Shown piece by piece: positions 1-7,960 of a stretch of 64,000 bases of DNA. The notes below the pieces were generated by a model. The model saw nothing but the letters and a program-made list of their open reading frames with translations. It was not told the origin of the DNA and made no database searches. How positions within the stretch are numbered: the first letter of the stretch is position 1; every line of letters starts with the position of its first letter. The stretch comes from Streptomyces violaceusniger (GTDB lineage: Bacteria; Actinomycetota; Actinomycetes; Streptomycetales; Streptomycetaceae), in NCBI GenBank assembly GCA_005405945.1, contig BJHW01000001.1, positions 6,386,001 to 6,450,000 on the forward strand. The letters run 5' to 3'. Position numbers and translations under genes: made by a program.

Positions 1-113
1 TGGTGGCCCAGCTGCGGAAGCTGGGCGCGCACGTGGAAACGGGCCGGTTCGGAGCGGCCATGAAGGTCTCGCTCACGAACGACGGCCCGTTCACGGTGCT
101 CGTCGAGGTCTAG
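1..113 (+). CDS. dtd: D-aminoacyl-tRNA deacylase, C-terminal fragment
   Basis: The reading frame enters at base 3 and ends at the TAG at 111-113. Its last 36 residues contain VETGRFGA followed by MKVSLTNDGPFTVLVEV, the conserved C-terminal end of the Dtd family. Dtd removes D-amino acids mischarged onto tRNA in the cytoplasm. Only the last quarter of the gene is present because the window starts inside it. Diverged copies of its last codons and stop region follow directly (114-185). Confidence 0.9.
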   Translation, partial: VAQLRKLGAHVETGRFGAAMKVSLTNDGPFTVLVEV

Positions 114-185
114 CCCAACCGCGAGGTCCAGCCCGACCGCGAGGTCCAGCCGAACGGCGGGATCCAGCCGAACCGCGAGGTCCGG
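111..185. repeat. Degenerate 18-bp tandem repeat copying the dtd 3' end
   Basis: The segment GAGGTCTAGCCCAACC at the end of dtd recurs about three more times as GCGAGGTCCAGCC-type units with a period near 18 bp. The TAG is changed to CAG in the later units. It resembles slippage-type duplication of the gene end and matches the same pattern at other genes in this window. Confidence 0.7.
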
Positions 186-201
186 TGGACCGGCAGCGGC
201 T

Positions 202-1166
202 TCACGGCTCCACGACCGTCTCCTGTGCGGCGGCCGTGGAGTCCGCGATCAGCTCCGCGTCCACCGGCACATTGCGCTTGACCAGCGCGAGCGCGATCGG
301 CCCCAGCTCGTGGTGACGGGCCGAGGAGGTGATGAAGCCCAGTTGGCGGCCCTCCTCGCCCTCCGAGGCCAGCCGTATGGGCGCGCCGTGGGACGGCAGC
401 GCCACCTCGCTGCCGTCGAGGTGGAGGAAGACCAGCCGGCGCGGTGGCTTCCCCAGGTTCTGCACCCGGGCGACGGTCTCCTGGCCGCGGTAGCAGCCCT
501 TCTGCAGATGGACGGCGGAGCCGATCCAGCCCAGTTCGTGCGGAATGGTGCGGTGGTCGGTCTCCAGGCCGACCCGCGGCCGGTGGGCCTCGACCCGCAG
601 CGCCTCGTACGCCAGCACCCCGATCGGCGGGCCGCTCGCCTCGGCGAAGGCGGTAAGGCGCTCACGCGGCAGGAAGAGGTCCCGGCCGTGCGGGGTCTCG
701 CGGACGACGGCGTCCTCGGGGCCTCGGTGATGCTGCCCGCCGGGAGGTGGACGACCGCGTACTCGTCGGTGCGGTCCGCGATGTCCACCCGGTAGAAGAA
801 CTTCATGCTCTCCAGGTAGGCGATCAGATCGCCCTGGCTGTCGGGCTCCACATGGGCCCAGGTGGTTTCGCCGTCGTCGACGAGGTAGAGCGCGTGTTCG
901 ATATGGCCGTGGGCGGAGAGGATCAGGGCTTCGGTGGCCTGGCCCGGCGGGAGTTCGCTGACGTGCTGGGTGAGCAGCAGATGCAGCCAGCTGAGCCGGT
1001 CGGCACCGCTGACCGTGACCACTCCGCGGTGCGAGAGGTCCACGAAGCCGGTGCCGTCGGCGAGCGCGCGCTGCTCGCGGAACAGGTCGCCGTAGTGGGC
1101 GGCGACGCCTTCGTCGGGGCCCTCGCCGGGGACGGCGCCGGGCAGCGACAGCAAAGGGCTCTTCAT
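202..1166 (-). CDS. YgfZ/GcvT-like folate-binding protein (one frameshift)
   Basis: YgfZ proteins are GcvT-like folate-binding proteins linked to Fe-S cluster maintenance. The N-terminal part (bases about 725-1166) and the C-terminal part (202 to about 720) lie in two frames. The C-terminal part carries the family signature KGCYRGQE. Joining the frames near 715-725, within a GAGGCCCCGAGG stretch, gives a continuous protein of about 321 residues, and the 965-nt span is one base short of a multiple of three. A one-base sequencing deletion is therefore likelier than a real pseudogene. The ATG at 1164-1166 follows a -10 box by 6 nt with no ribosome binding site, so the transcript is probably leaderless. 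The gene lies downstream of nur on the same strand. Confidence 0.85.
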
Positions 1167-1172
1167 GAACTC

Positions 1173-1178
1173 AGCCTA
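1173..1178 (-). promoter_or_regulatory. -10 box for leaderless ygfZ-like transcript
   Basis: TAGGCT on the minus strand ends 6 nt before the ATG at 1166. It overlaps the nur stop codon at 1176-1178, so this gene probably has its own promoter at the end of nur. Confidence 0.6.
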
Positions 1179-1715
1179 CGACCTGCGGGCTCGGCCTTCA
1201 CCGGAGCGGTTCTCGGCGTCGTCTCCCCCGCGTCGCGCGGCTTTTCCGCCGAGTTGCCCGGCCTCTCCGCCGAGCTGCGCGGTCTCTCCGGCGCGCTGCC
1301 GGGCGGAGCAGGAGGCACACTGGCCGAAGATCGCGAAGTGCTTCAGATCGGTGTCGAAGCCGAAGTCCGCCCGGAGCTGCCGGGTGAAGGCGTCGGCCAC
1401 GGAGACATCGGCCTCGATCACATCCGTGCAGTCCCGGCACACCATATGGATGTGATGGTGCCGGTCGGCCAGGTGGTACGTGGGGGCGCCGTGGCCGAGA
1501 TGGGCATGGCTGACCAGGCCCAGCTCCTCCAGCAGCTCCAGCGTGCGATAGACCGTGGAGATGTTGACGCCGCTCGCGGTGCGGCGCACCTCGGTGAGGA
1601 TCTCGTCCGGAGTGGCGTGCTCCAGATGATCGACGGCTTCGAGCACGAGCTGGCGCTGCGGGGTCAGACGGTAGCCGCGCTCCCGCAGATCGCTCTTCCA
1701 GTCGGTGGTCGCCAC
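1176..1715 (-). CDS. nur: Fur-family nickel-responsive regulator Nur
   Basis: This is a Fur-family repressor of about 179 residues. The winged helix is conserved (RLTPQRQLVLEAV, then NISTVYRTLELLEELGL) and is followed by the metal-binding region LGHGAPTYHLADRHHHIH. From recall, the sequence is closest to Streptomyces Nur, which uses nickel to repress nickel uptake genes and the Fe superoxide dismutase; it is less like FurA or Zur. The GTG at 1715 is preferred because the homologous region starts at ATTDWKSDLRERGYRLT and a -10 box lies 6 nt upstream. After CASCS the protein has an unusual low-complexity tail of about 30 residues rich in Gly, Ala and Arg. Confidence 0.88.
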   Translation of the reverse strand: MATTDWKSDLRERGYRLTPQRQLVLEAVDHLEHATPDEILTEVRRTASGVNISTVYRTLELLEELGLVSHAHLGHGAPTYHLADRHHHIHMVCRDCTDVIEADVSVADAFTRQLRADFGFDTDLKHFAIFGQCASCSARQRAGETAQLGGEAGQLGGKAARRGGDDAENRSGEGRARRS

Positions 1716-1721
1716 GGTGCA

Positions 1722-1727
1722 AGTGTA
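1722..1727 (-). promoter_or_regulatory. -10 box for leaderless nur transcript
   Basis: TACACT then TGCACC then GTG: the -10 box ends 6 nt before the start codon and no Shine-Dalgarno is present. The gene at 49282-50199 has an almost identical start, TACCCT-TGCACC-GTG. Confidence 0.6.
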
Positions 1728-1848
1728 GGCGGGTCCGCGATGACCGGCCGGACGCACAGGGGCAGAACCGGACGCGGTACGGAGGAACCGGACTCGGCGG
1801 GGAGCGGGGAGCGGAAGTCGGGAGCCGGGCGCTGAAAGCCGGAGGAGC

Positions 1849-2412
1849 TCAGCGGAAGAAGGCGATCCCGTCGTCCGGCAGGTCCTTGAGGTCCTTGGCC
1901 CACTCCCGGGGGTCCACGACCTTCTTCAGGTGCGCGGACATGTACGGGCGCAGCTCGACCTCGGGGGTGGCCTTCTCGCCGACCCACATCAGATCGCTGT
2001 TGACGTAGCCGTACAGCCGCTTGCCGCCCGAGTACGGGGCCGCGTGGGCGGTGCGCGCCACCGCGTCCGTCGCCAGGTCGATCTGCGGCTTGCCCTCCGC
2101 GAGCTCGCCGTACCAGACCTCGATGATGCCCTGGTCCCGGCTCATCACGACCTCGACCTTACGGTCCTTGTCGATCCGCCAGTAGCCGGACTCGGTCTCC
2201 AGGGGACGGACCTTCTTGCCCTCGGAGTCAAGCACCCAGGTGTGCGAGACGTACTCGATGAAGTCACGGCCGTCGTGCGTGAAGGTGGCCTCCTGGCCGA
2301 AGTTGCACTTCTCGGCCCCGGGGAAGTCCGAGACGCCGGCCCCTTCCCAGTTGCCCAGGAGGAAGGCGAGCGGCACGAGGTCCGGGTGGAGGTCGGACGG
2401 AATCTGGATCAT
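1849..2412 (-). CDS. FABP/nitrobindin-like beta-barrel protein
   Basis: This 187-residue soluble protein belongs to the actinobacterial FABP-like family (DUF1794, nitrobindin-like heme proteins). It shows the N-terminal GNWEGAG motif and a C-terminal histidine in YMSAHLKKV at the position of the heme ligand in nitrobindins. Nitrobindins isomerise peroxynitrite or bind NO at a ferric heme; that role is inferred here from the family alone. The ATG at 2410-2412 is used. The gene lies between nur and a tiny membrane-protein gene on the same strand, separated enough to be transcribed independently. Confidence 0.8.
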   Translation of the reverse strand: MIQIPSDLHPDLVPLAFLLGNWEGAGVSDFPGAEKCNFGQEATFTHDGRDFIEYVSHTWVLDSEGKKVRPLETESGYWRIDKDRKVEVVMSRDQGIIEVWYGELAEGKPQIDLATDAVARTAHAAPYSGGKRLYGYVNSDLMWVGEKATPEVELRPYMSAHLKKVVDPREWAKDLKDLPDDGIAFFR

Positions 2413-2464
2413 GAATTCAGGCGATCTGTCGAGAGTCGAGCCGTGGTGGCGGGGCGGGAGCGGT

Positions 2465-2566
2465 TCAGCGCTGGCCCTGGTACAGCTTCTTCCAGGTCAG
2501 CGCGGCGAAGCCGAGCGTGGCCACGGCGACCAGGATCATCAGGGTGGTGAAGACTGCCTCAAGCAC
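2465..2566 (-). CDS. 33-residue single-pass membrane protein
   Basis: A GTG at 2564-2566 follows GAGGAG by 8-9 nt and opens a 33-residue frame ending in TGA at 2465-2467. The peptide begins MLEAVFTTLMILVAVATLG and ends WKKLYQGQR: one hydrophobic helix (residues about 4-24) followed by a basic tail, as in small integral membrane proteins with a cytoplasmic C-terminus. A possible -10 box TAGACT lies at 2605-2610 on the minus strand. The good ribosome binding site and clean membrane topology support a real gene. Its function is unknown. Confidence 0.65.
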   Translation of the reverse strand: MLEAVFTTLMILVAVATLGFAALTWKKLYQGQR

Positions 2567-2672
2567 GAGCGCGCTCCTCGGAACAGATGACGGACGGCAC
2601 CGAGTCTAGTCGGCACCGGGACGGCCGGTGGAGACAGGTGGCCGTGCGGCGCCGGGGCCGGGGTGCCGAGCC

Positions 2673-2678
2673 TAAGGT
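2673..2678 (+). promoter_or_regulatory. -10 box for leaderless DsrE-family transcript
   Basis: TAAGGT ends 6 nt before the ATG at 2685. No Shine-Dalgarno is seen, which fits a leaderless mRNA. Confidence 0.55.
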
Positions 2679-2684
2679 TGACGC

Positions 2685-3050
2685 ATGGCGAAGAAGCTGG
2701 TGATCAAGGTGACCGCGGGCGCGGACGCTCCCGAGCGGTGCTCCCAGGCGTTCACGGTGGCGGCGGTGGCCGCGGCGAGCGGGGTCGAGGTCTCGCTCTG
2801 GCTGACCGGGGAGTCGACGTGGTTCGCGCTGCCGGGCCGGGCCGCGGAGTTCGAGCTTCCGCATGCCGCGCCGCTTCCGGATCTGATCGACGGCATCCTT
2901 ACGGGCGGCGGAACGATCACGGTGTGCACACAGTGTGCCGCGCGGCGGGAGATCGAGGAGAAGGATCTGATCGAGGGGGCCCGGATCGCGGGGGCTCAGG
3001 TCTTCGTGAGCGAGATCGTGCCGGACGGCGTCCAGGCGCTCGTGTACTAG
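2685..3050 (+). CDS. DsrE/DsrF-family protein
   Basis: This 121-residue cytoplasmic protein has a DsrE-like alpha/beta fold. It contains a conserved cysteine pair in TVCTQCAARREI at about residues 85-90 and the C-terminal pattern GAQVFVSEIV. DsrE/TusD-type proteins carry or relay sulfur on a cysteine. A role in sulfur transfer is plausible given the sulfurtransferase operon about 1 kb away, but no partner is adjacent. The ATG at 2685 has a leaderless-type promoter. Confidence 0.75.
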   Translation: MAKKLVIKVTAGADAPERCSQAFTVAAVAAASGVEVSLWLTGESTWFALPGRAAEFELPHAAPLPDLIDGILTGGGTITVCTQCAARREIEEKDLIEGARIAGAQVFVSEIVPDGVQALVY

Positions 3051-3084
3051 GGCGTGCTTGTGTACTCGGGGTGTCTGACGGCTC

Positions 3085-3250
3085 TTGACGCCTGCGGCGG
3101 GCCACGCGGCGGAGCCGCAAATCGGTGCTTCCCCCTGCCCGCCCCTTCCCGACACCTGTCGATATGCGGCTCCGCCGCGTGCGGGGCTCCGCCCCAGGCC
3201 CCGGGGTCCAGGGGCGAAGCCCCTGGTAGTGGGAAGGGGGGTAGGGGAAA
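3085..3250. repeat. GC-rich intergenic hairpin repeats
   Basis: The gap 3051-3320 has no credible gene. It holds ACGCGGCGGAGCCGC, its inverted counterpart ATGCGGCTCCGCCGC, and the snap-back CCAGGGGCGAAGCCCCTGG. The same modules recur at 15240-15390, 43304-43384 and 48530-49190, so they form a dispersed family that probably folds into hairpins between genes. Confidence 0.7.
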
Positions 3251-3320
3251 GAACCACCGGACGCGCCGCAGGGCGGGGGCGACCCCGGCCGGATCCGCGG
3301 CCAGAAAAGTGCGCTCGTGG

Positions 3321-3578
3321 TCAATGCCGGTGGTTGTGCTCGTCCAGCTCCCGCCACCACCGGTCGGACTCCTCGTCCCCCGATTCGTCCCACCACCGGT
3401 CGTCCGGGCCCCGGCGATTGGCGACGATCGCGGCCAGGGGCGGGATCACCATGGCGACGATGCACATCGCGACCGCGGCGGGGACGGACCACAGGCGCAC
3501 AAAGGCCCACGCCGAGATGAAGAGCGTCAGACACGCGCCCATCAGGAAGAAGTATGCGTGGCGGCGTCGCGCGTACAT
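3321..3578 (-). CDS. DUF3099-type membrane protein
   Basis: This 85-residue protein has two hydrophobic segments, YFFLMGACLTLFISAWAF (about residues 8-25) and AAVAMCIVAMVIPPLAAIV (about 32-50), followed by a charged cytoplasmic tail rich in Trp, Asp and Glu that ends in HNHRH. This matches the actinobacterial DUF3099 family, of unknown function. The ATG at 3576-3578 is chosen over upstream starts because the longer N-terminus is low-complexity and a -10 box lies 6 nt upstream. Confidence 0.75.
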   Translation of the reverse strand: MYARRRHAYFFLMGACLTLFISAWAFVRLWSVPAAVAMCIVAMVIPPLAAIVANRRGPDDRWWDESGDEESDRWWRELDEHNHRH

Positions 3579-3584
3579 ACGTCC

Positions 3585-3590
3585 AGCGTA
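3585..3590 (-). promoter_or_regulatory. -10 box for leaderless DUF3099 transcript
   Basis: TACGCT followed by GGACGT and then ATG on the minus strand, giving a 6-nt spacing and no ribosome binding site. Confidence 0.6.
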
Positions 3591-3738
3591 CGTCCGGGAC
3601 CTCCGCACCGACAGACGAAGGACCCCGGCGCCTACGGACCAAAGCCCCCGCCCCGACGGACGAAGGGCCGCACCCCGCCGAGGCGTCCAACCCCGGGGTG
3701 CGGCCCTCCGGCCGTGCGTCACGACGCGTCGTAGCGCG

Positions 3739-4026
3739 TCAGACGGCGATGGCGACCTCCGCCAGCCCGCCCTTCTGGGCGACGACGGTGCGGTCCGCGG
3801 TGCCGCCGGGAACCAGGGCGCGCAGCGTCCACGTGCCCTCCGCGGCGTAGAAGCGGAACTGTCCGGTCGCGGAGGTGGGGACCTCGGCGGTGAACTCGCC
3901 GGTGCTGTCCAGCAGCCGCACGTAACCGGTGACGGGCTCGCCGTCGCGGGTCACCGAACCCTGGATCGTGGTCTCACCGGGCTTGATCGTCGAGGCGTCG
4001 GGGCCGCCGGCCTTGGCTCCACACAT
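3739..4026 (-). CDS. DUF1416 protein
   Basis: This 95-residue protein begins MCGAKAGGPD and contains GSVTRDGEPVTGYVRLLD and GQFRFYAAEGTWTLRAL, a transthyretin-like beta-sandwich pattern typical of DUF1416. It lies 32 nt downstream of the sulfurtransferase gene on the same strand, the usual actinobacterial arrangement, so it is probably cotranscribed and linked to sulfur metabolism. The ATG at 4026 has AAGGAC upstream. The biochemical role is unknown. Confidence 0.85.
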   Translation of the reverse strand: MCGAKAGGPDASTIKPGETTIQGSVTRDGEPVTGYVRLLDSTGEFTAEVPTSATGQFRFYAAEGTWTLRALVPGGTADRTVVAQKGGLAEVAIAV

Positions 4027-4058
4027 GGATGTCTGTCCTTACGTTCGGGGGAGAGGGG

Positions 4059-4898
4059 TCAGCTGTCGGAGCCGAGCTCGACCGGCACGCCGACCAGCGA
4101 GCCGTACTCGGTCCAGGAGCCGTCGTAGTTCTTGACGTTGCTCTGGCCCAGGAGCTCGTGCAGGACGAACCAGGTGTGAGCGGAGCGCTCACCGATGCGG
4201 CAGTAGGCGATGGTGTCCTTCGACAGGTCCACGCCCGCGCCCTCGTAGATCTCCTTGAGCTCGTCGTCGGACTTGAAGGTGCCGTCGTCGTTGGCCGACT
4301 TCGACCACGGGATGTTGCGGGCGCTCGGGACGTGGCCCGGACGCTGCGACTGCTCCTGCGGGAGGTGGGCCGGGGCGAGCAGCTTGCCGGAGAACTCGTC
4401 GGGGGAGCGCACGTCGACCAGGTTCAGCGAGCCGATGGCGTCCACGACCTCGTCGCGGAAGGCGCGGATGGCGGTGTCCTGCGGCTTGGCCTTGTACTCG
4501 GTCCGTGCGCGGGTCGGCACCTCGGCGACCAGGTCGCGGGAGTCCAGCTCCCACTTCTTGCGGCCGCCGTCGAGCAGCTTGACGTCCTGGTGGCCGTAGA
4601 GCTTGAAGTACCAGTAGGCGTACGCCGCGAACCAGTTGTTGTTGCCGCCGTAGAGGACGACCGTGTCGTCGTTGCCGATGCCCTTCTCCGACAGGAGCTT
4701 CTCGAAGCCGGCCTGGTCGACGAAGTCACGGCGCACCGGGTCCTGGAGGTCCTGCTTCCAGTCGATCCGGATGGCGTTCTTGATGTGGTTCTTGTCGTAG
4801 GCCGAGGTGTCCTCGTCCACCTCGACGATGACCGTCTTGGGGTCGTCGATACGGGCCTGGACCCAGTCGGCGTCCACCAGGACGTCACTGCGGCTCAT
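4059..4898 (-). CDS. cysA: Thiosulfate sulfurtransferase (rhodanese family)
   Basis: This 279-residue tandem rhodanese moves sulfane sulfur from thiosulfate to an acceptor. The N-terminal domain (about residues 5-130) lacks the catalytic cysteine. The C-terminal domain carries it in CRIGERSAHTW, with Cys about 233 in a thiosulfate-type loop. The ATG at 4898 is preceded by GGAGGAGAG. It is named cysA in many actinobacterial annotations; this is not the sulfate ABC-transporter ATPase of the same name. It is followed by the DUF1416 gene and preceded by a cysteine-containing leader peptide with its own promoter, which suggests control by cysteine supply. Confidence 0.9.
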   Translation of the reverse strand: MSRSDVLVDADWVQARIDDPKTVIVEVDEDTSAYDKNHIKNAIRIDWKQDLQDPVRRDFVDQAGFEKLLSEKGIGNDDTVVLYGGNNNWFAAYAYWYFKLYGHQDVKLLDGGRKKWELDSRDLVAEVPTRARTEYKAKPQDTAIRAFRDEVVDAIGSLNLVDVRSPDEFSGKLLAPAHLPQEQSQRPGHVPSARNIPWSKSANDDGTFKSDDELKEIYEGAGVDLSKDTIAYCRIGERSAHTWFVLHELLGQSNVKNYDGSWTEYGSLVGVPVELGSDS

Positions 4899-5055
4899 GT
4901 TTCTCTCCTCCGGGGCAGTTGCGGCGGTACGGGCACGCTCACGACGCGGCGCCGCGCGGGGCGTGCGGCGAGCGTACGAGCGAAGGTGCGGGAAGGCCCG
5001 GCTTGACGGGCCGAAGAGGGGTGCCGGTCCGTGGCGTGTGCGGACCACGTCCGAT

Positions 5056-5136
5056 TCAGACGGTGCGACAGAGCATGGCGGCGACGCGGCACAGGTCGAC
5101 TGCCCGCCGCTTCGTGAGATCCGCCTGTCGCTTCAT
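5056..5136 (-). CDS. 26-residue cysteine-containing leader peptide
   Basis: An ATG at 5134-5136 opens a 26-residue frame reading MKRQADLTKRRAVDLCRVAA and continuing MLCRTV before TGA at 5056-5058. The DLCRVAAMLCR core matches the putative leader peptides that often precede sulfur-assimilation operons in actinobacteria. It lies 157 nt upstream of the sulfurtransferase gene. Translation pausing at its two Cys codons could sense cysteine; this is inferred by analogy with cysteine-responsive leader ORFs of mycobacteria. Confidence 0.75.
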   Translation of the reverse strand: MKRQADLTKRRAVDLCRVAAMLCRTV

Positions 5137-5143
5137 GGGTCCG

Positions 5144-5173
5144 ATCGTAGGGACGGACAGGCGGGCATGTCAC
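5144..5173 (-). promoter_or_regulatory. Promoter of the leader peptide / cysA operon
   Basis: On the minus strand GTGACA (5168-5173) and TACGAT (5144-5149) are separated by 18 nt. The -10 box ends 7 nt before the leader ATG, so the leader peptide mRNA is probably leaderless. Transcription would continue into the sulfurtransferase and DUF1416 genes. Confidence 0.65.
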
Positions 5174-5347
5174 CGGCGTGTCGCATCATGAGACGCTATC
5201 GTCCGGAGTGTGAGATGAGAGAAGCGTGAACGGCCGGGAGGCGTGGCCGGAGGGGGCTGCGGCGGGCAGGAGTGTCCATAGGAGCGGACATGATCGTCTC
5301 AGTGAATGGACCAGGGGCGTGATCGGACGCCCCTGGTACTGATCGCG

Positions 5348-6034
5348 TCAGCCCGTCAGCTGGACGTTATTACCCGCGACCGAGACGTCTATGCCGTCCT
5401 TGGAGGTCTCCACCTTGTCCAGCCGCATGCCGGTGGGCAGCCCCTCGATCTTCCGCTCCATATCGGTCTTCTCGCGCACCTTGTCCTCCCACTGGGGGAT
5501 GCTGCCGCCCGGGATGGACTCGGCGTGCAGCCGGATGGTGTTGCCGTTCACGATGGTGACCTGGGAGTGGGCGGTGAGGCTGAAGCCCAGCAGACTGCCG
5601 GTGATCTTGACCTTGTTGGTGCCCGACGGGTCGTAGGCGACCGTGATCCCCGGACCGGCGGCCTGTGACAGGTCCGCGTAGCTGATGTGGGCCGAGCCGG
5701 TGGCCCGGTCGGCGCTGGCCGACGAGAAGTTGCCCGAGATGCGGACGTTGTGCAGCTGGGCGTCGAGTTCGGTGACCCGGACGCTGCGGCCGTCGCCCGC
5801 GTCCGTCGTCAGCCCGTCCACGCCGACGTCGACCTCGTCCAGCTCCTTGCCCATGACCTGGGTGAGGAACGGGAAGCCCTTGATCGAGACATTGGGCGTG
5901 GTGGTCAGGGACTGAGAACTCTTGATCTTGTCGGCCGCCTTGGACTCGGCCATGTACACCGCGATGCGGTCGGCGGCCACGAAGAGGCCGCCGAGTATCA
6001 CGACGACGATCAGTGTGATGCGTAGTGCGCGCAT
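5348..6034 (-). CDS. DUF2993/LmeA-like exported lipid-binding protein
   Basis: This 228-residue protein has an N-terminal uncleaved signal or anchor (ALRITLIVVVILGGLFVAAD, residues about 3-22) followed by a DUF2993 domain with the hallmark PNVSIKGFPFLTQVMG. LmeA of mycobacteria, from the same family, is a periplasmic phospholipid-binding protein needed for lipomannan maturation. The Streptomyces role is unknown but should be extracytoplasmic and membrane-proximal. A possible GGGGGA ribosome binding site lies upstream. A longer paralogue lies at 19185-20486. Confidence 0.85.
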   Translation of the reverse strand: MRALRITLIVVVILGGLFVAADRIAVYMAESKAADKIKSSQSLTTTPNVSIKGFPFLTQVMGKELDEVDVGVDGLTTDAGDGRSVRVTELDAQLHNVRISGNFSSASADRATGSAHISYADLSQAAGPGITVAYDPSGTNKVKITGSLLGFSLTAHSQVTIVNGNTIRLHAESIPGGSIPQWEDKVREKTDMERKIEGLPTGMRLDKVETSKDGIDVSVAGNNVQLTG

Positions 6035-6119
6035 GTGCGTGGGTCCCCCAGGCTCTCGCTCAGGCCCTCGCGCCTGAGGCTGCGAGCCTATCCGGAGCGG
6101 CTGAACGGGAGCCGGGGAG

Positions 6120-7552
6120 TCAGCCCAGGGCGCGGCCGATCACATAGACCACGGGGGCGGCGGCCGCGAGCGGCAGCGCCACGCCGGCCGTCATATGGAC
6201 GAAGCGCGAGGGTAGTCGTAAGCGGCGACCCGGTGGCCGATCAGCGCGCACGCCCCGGCCGCGAACCCGAGCAGGGCGGCGGTGGACGTGCCCGTTCCGG
6301 TGAGCTGTCCGGCCCCGACCCCGGCGCCCGTGGCGGCCGCCAGCGCGATCACGACGGCGGCGGCGGTCGGCAGCGGCAGCGCCCGGACGAGCACGGCCAC
6401 GGCGACGGCGGCCGCGCCCACCAGCACGGCGTCCGAGGACTCGGCGACGGCGGCCAGATGGCCGGCCGCGAGCACGGCGAGGGCCGTGGCCGCCACGGCG
6501 GCCGTAAGGCCGTACAGCCGCTCGTCCGGGGAGGCGTGGCTGCGCAGCTGGAGGATCAGCACCAGCAGCAGCCAGACGCCGATGGTGCCGATGACGACCG
6601 TAGGGGCGTGCGCGGGCTCGGTGGCGAGCAGGCCGACGTCGGCGGCAAGGCCGCCCGCGAAGGCGAGTGCGATGCCCTGCCGGGCGGGCCACATGCCGTT
6701 CAGCCGGAACCAGCCCGCCGCCGTGACCGCCTGGAGAGCCGCCACCGCGACGGCGACGGCCGGGCGGCCCAGCGGCGCGGTGGCCGCGAGCAGCGCGGCG
6801 AGCACGGAGGTCAGCACGGCGGGGACGAACCCCGGGTGGAGGATCTGCGGACGGCCCTCGGCCTTGGCCTTCTCGGCGGCGGTGAGCGGCCGGTCGGGCT
6901 GCGGGGCGGGCGGCTCGGCGGTCGCGGTCGCGGCCTGTGCCCGCGGCGGGGCCGGGGCCTGAGCCTGTACCGGGGGCCGTGCCTGTGCCTGTACCGGGGG
7001 CTGTGCCTGGGGCGGTGCCGGGGCCCGAGGTGGCCCCTGGGACGGGTCGGCGGGCTGGTGGTACGTGTGCTGCTGCTGATCCCAGCCCTGGGCGTACTGG
7101 CCCTGGTGCCCTTGGTGGCCCTGGTGCGGCTGCCGGCCCTGCTGCCCCTGGTGGCCGTGCTGGGCGGCGGCGTAGGGATCCGCGTACGGCTGCTGCTGGT
7201 ACTGCTGCTGCGGGTGCTGGTACTGCTGCGGCTGGGCCTGGGCGTACCCCTGCTGCTGCGGATACGCCGCGTACCCCTGCCAATCGGTCGGCTGCTGGGC
7301 ACCCTGGCCATTGCCGCCGTGAGCGCCGTTGCCACCGGGACCGCCATTGCCACCGGGACCGCCGTGGCCGCCATGGCCGCCATAACCGCCGTAAGGATGC
7401 GCGCTCTGGTCGTATCCCCCATAAGGAGCCTCGTACGACCCGTACGGGGGATACGGCTGCTGCGGCTGCTGGCCCGGCGGCTGCTGGCCCTGCTGCTGGT
7501 GAGGCTCCTGGGGCTGATGTGGCTCGTGGGGCTGGTGCGGCTGGTTGCTCAT
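6120..7552 (-). CDS. Membrane protein with Gln/Gly/Pro-rich N-terminus (one frameshift)
   Basis: The N-terminal third is low-complexity (Gln, His, Pro, Gly and Tyr repeats such as HGGHGGPGGNGG). The rest holds about seven to eight hydrophobic helices in an Ala/Leu/Val-rich domain. The frame stops at 6191, but a shift near 6210 at TACCCTCGCG restores VHMTAGVALPLAAAAPVVYV, a last helix ending at 6120. The span from the ATG at 7552 is one base short of a multiple of three, consistent with a missing C. A GTG at 7567 overlapping the MoaD-like stop codon is an alternative start. The family is unknown; it is a conserved-looking integral membrane protein coupled to the MoaD-like gene. Confidence 0.7.
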
Positions 7553-7563
7553 GAGCTCGGGGT

Positions 7564-7839
7564 TCACCCTCCTGCGAACGGCGGGAGCACCTCGACCGTG
7601 CCGCCCTCGGCGAGTTGGATCGTCTTGTGGTCACGTGTGCCGACCGGGGTTCCGTCGACCAGGAACGAACAGCGCAGCAGGACCCGCGCGAACTCCGGCC
7701 GCGCGGTGTGCCGCTGCCGGGCCGCGTCGAGCGCCTCCGCCAGCGTCCACGCGGTGTACGTCTCCTCCGCGGTACCGGCCGCCGCGCGGGCCGCGGCCCA
7801 GTACCGGATGGTCCCGGCGGGCGTGCTCATCATCGCCAT
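7564..7839 (-). CDS. MoaD/ThiS-family sulfur-carrier-like protein
   Basis: This protein of about 91 residues has a ubiquitin-like beta-grasp pattern (GTIRYWAAARAAAG, later TIQLAEGGTVEVLPPFAGG) and ends in Gly-Gly, the site adenylated and thiocarboxylated in MoaD and ThiS. It may carry sulfur for molybdopterin or another pathway; no moaE or thiG is adjacent, so the pathway is not resolved. The start at 7839 has AAGGGA 5 nt upstream. Its 3' end abuts the membrane-protein gene, suggesting an operon. Confidence 0.75.
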   Translation of the reverse strand: MAMMSTPAGTIRYWAAARAAAGTAEETYTAWTLAEALDAARQRHTARPEFARVLLRCSFLVDGTPVGTRDHKTIQLAEGGTVEVLPPFAGG

Positions 7840-7948
7840 CGCGATCCCTTTCCCGTCATCTGCCACCTCCATGATGACGGGTGCGGGGCCGCGCCCGGGA
7901 CCACGCGCGGTTCGTCGAAAATACGGCCGGTTAGGGGCGAGCGTCACT

Positions 7949-7954
7949 TAAGGT
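7949..7954 (+). promoter_or_regulatory. -10 box for leaderless ABC exporter transcript
   Basis: TAAGGT ends 6 nt before the GTG at 7961. No ribosome binding site precedes it. Confidence 0.55.
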
Positions 7955-7960
7955 TTCCGT

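Noticed and set aside
4029..5006. A 325-codon plus-strand frame over cysA
   Set aside because: Val/Leu-rich antisense shadow of the rhodanese gene.
6035..7951. A 638-codon plus-strand frame over the membrane protein and MoaD-like genes
   Set aside because: Arg/Gly-rich shadow frame. The minus-strand genes have real domains and starts.
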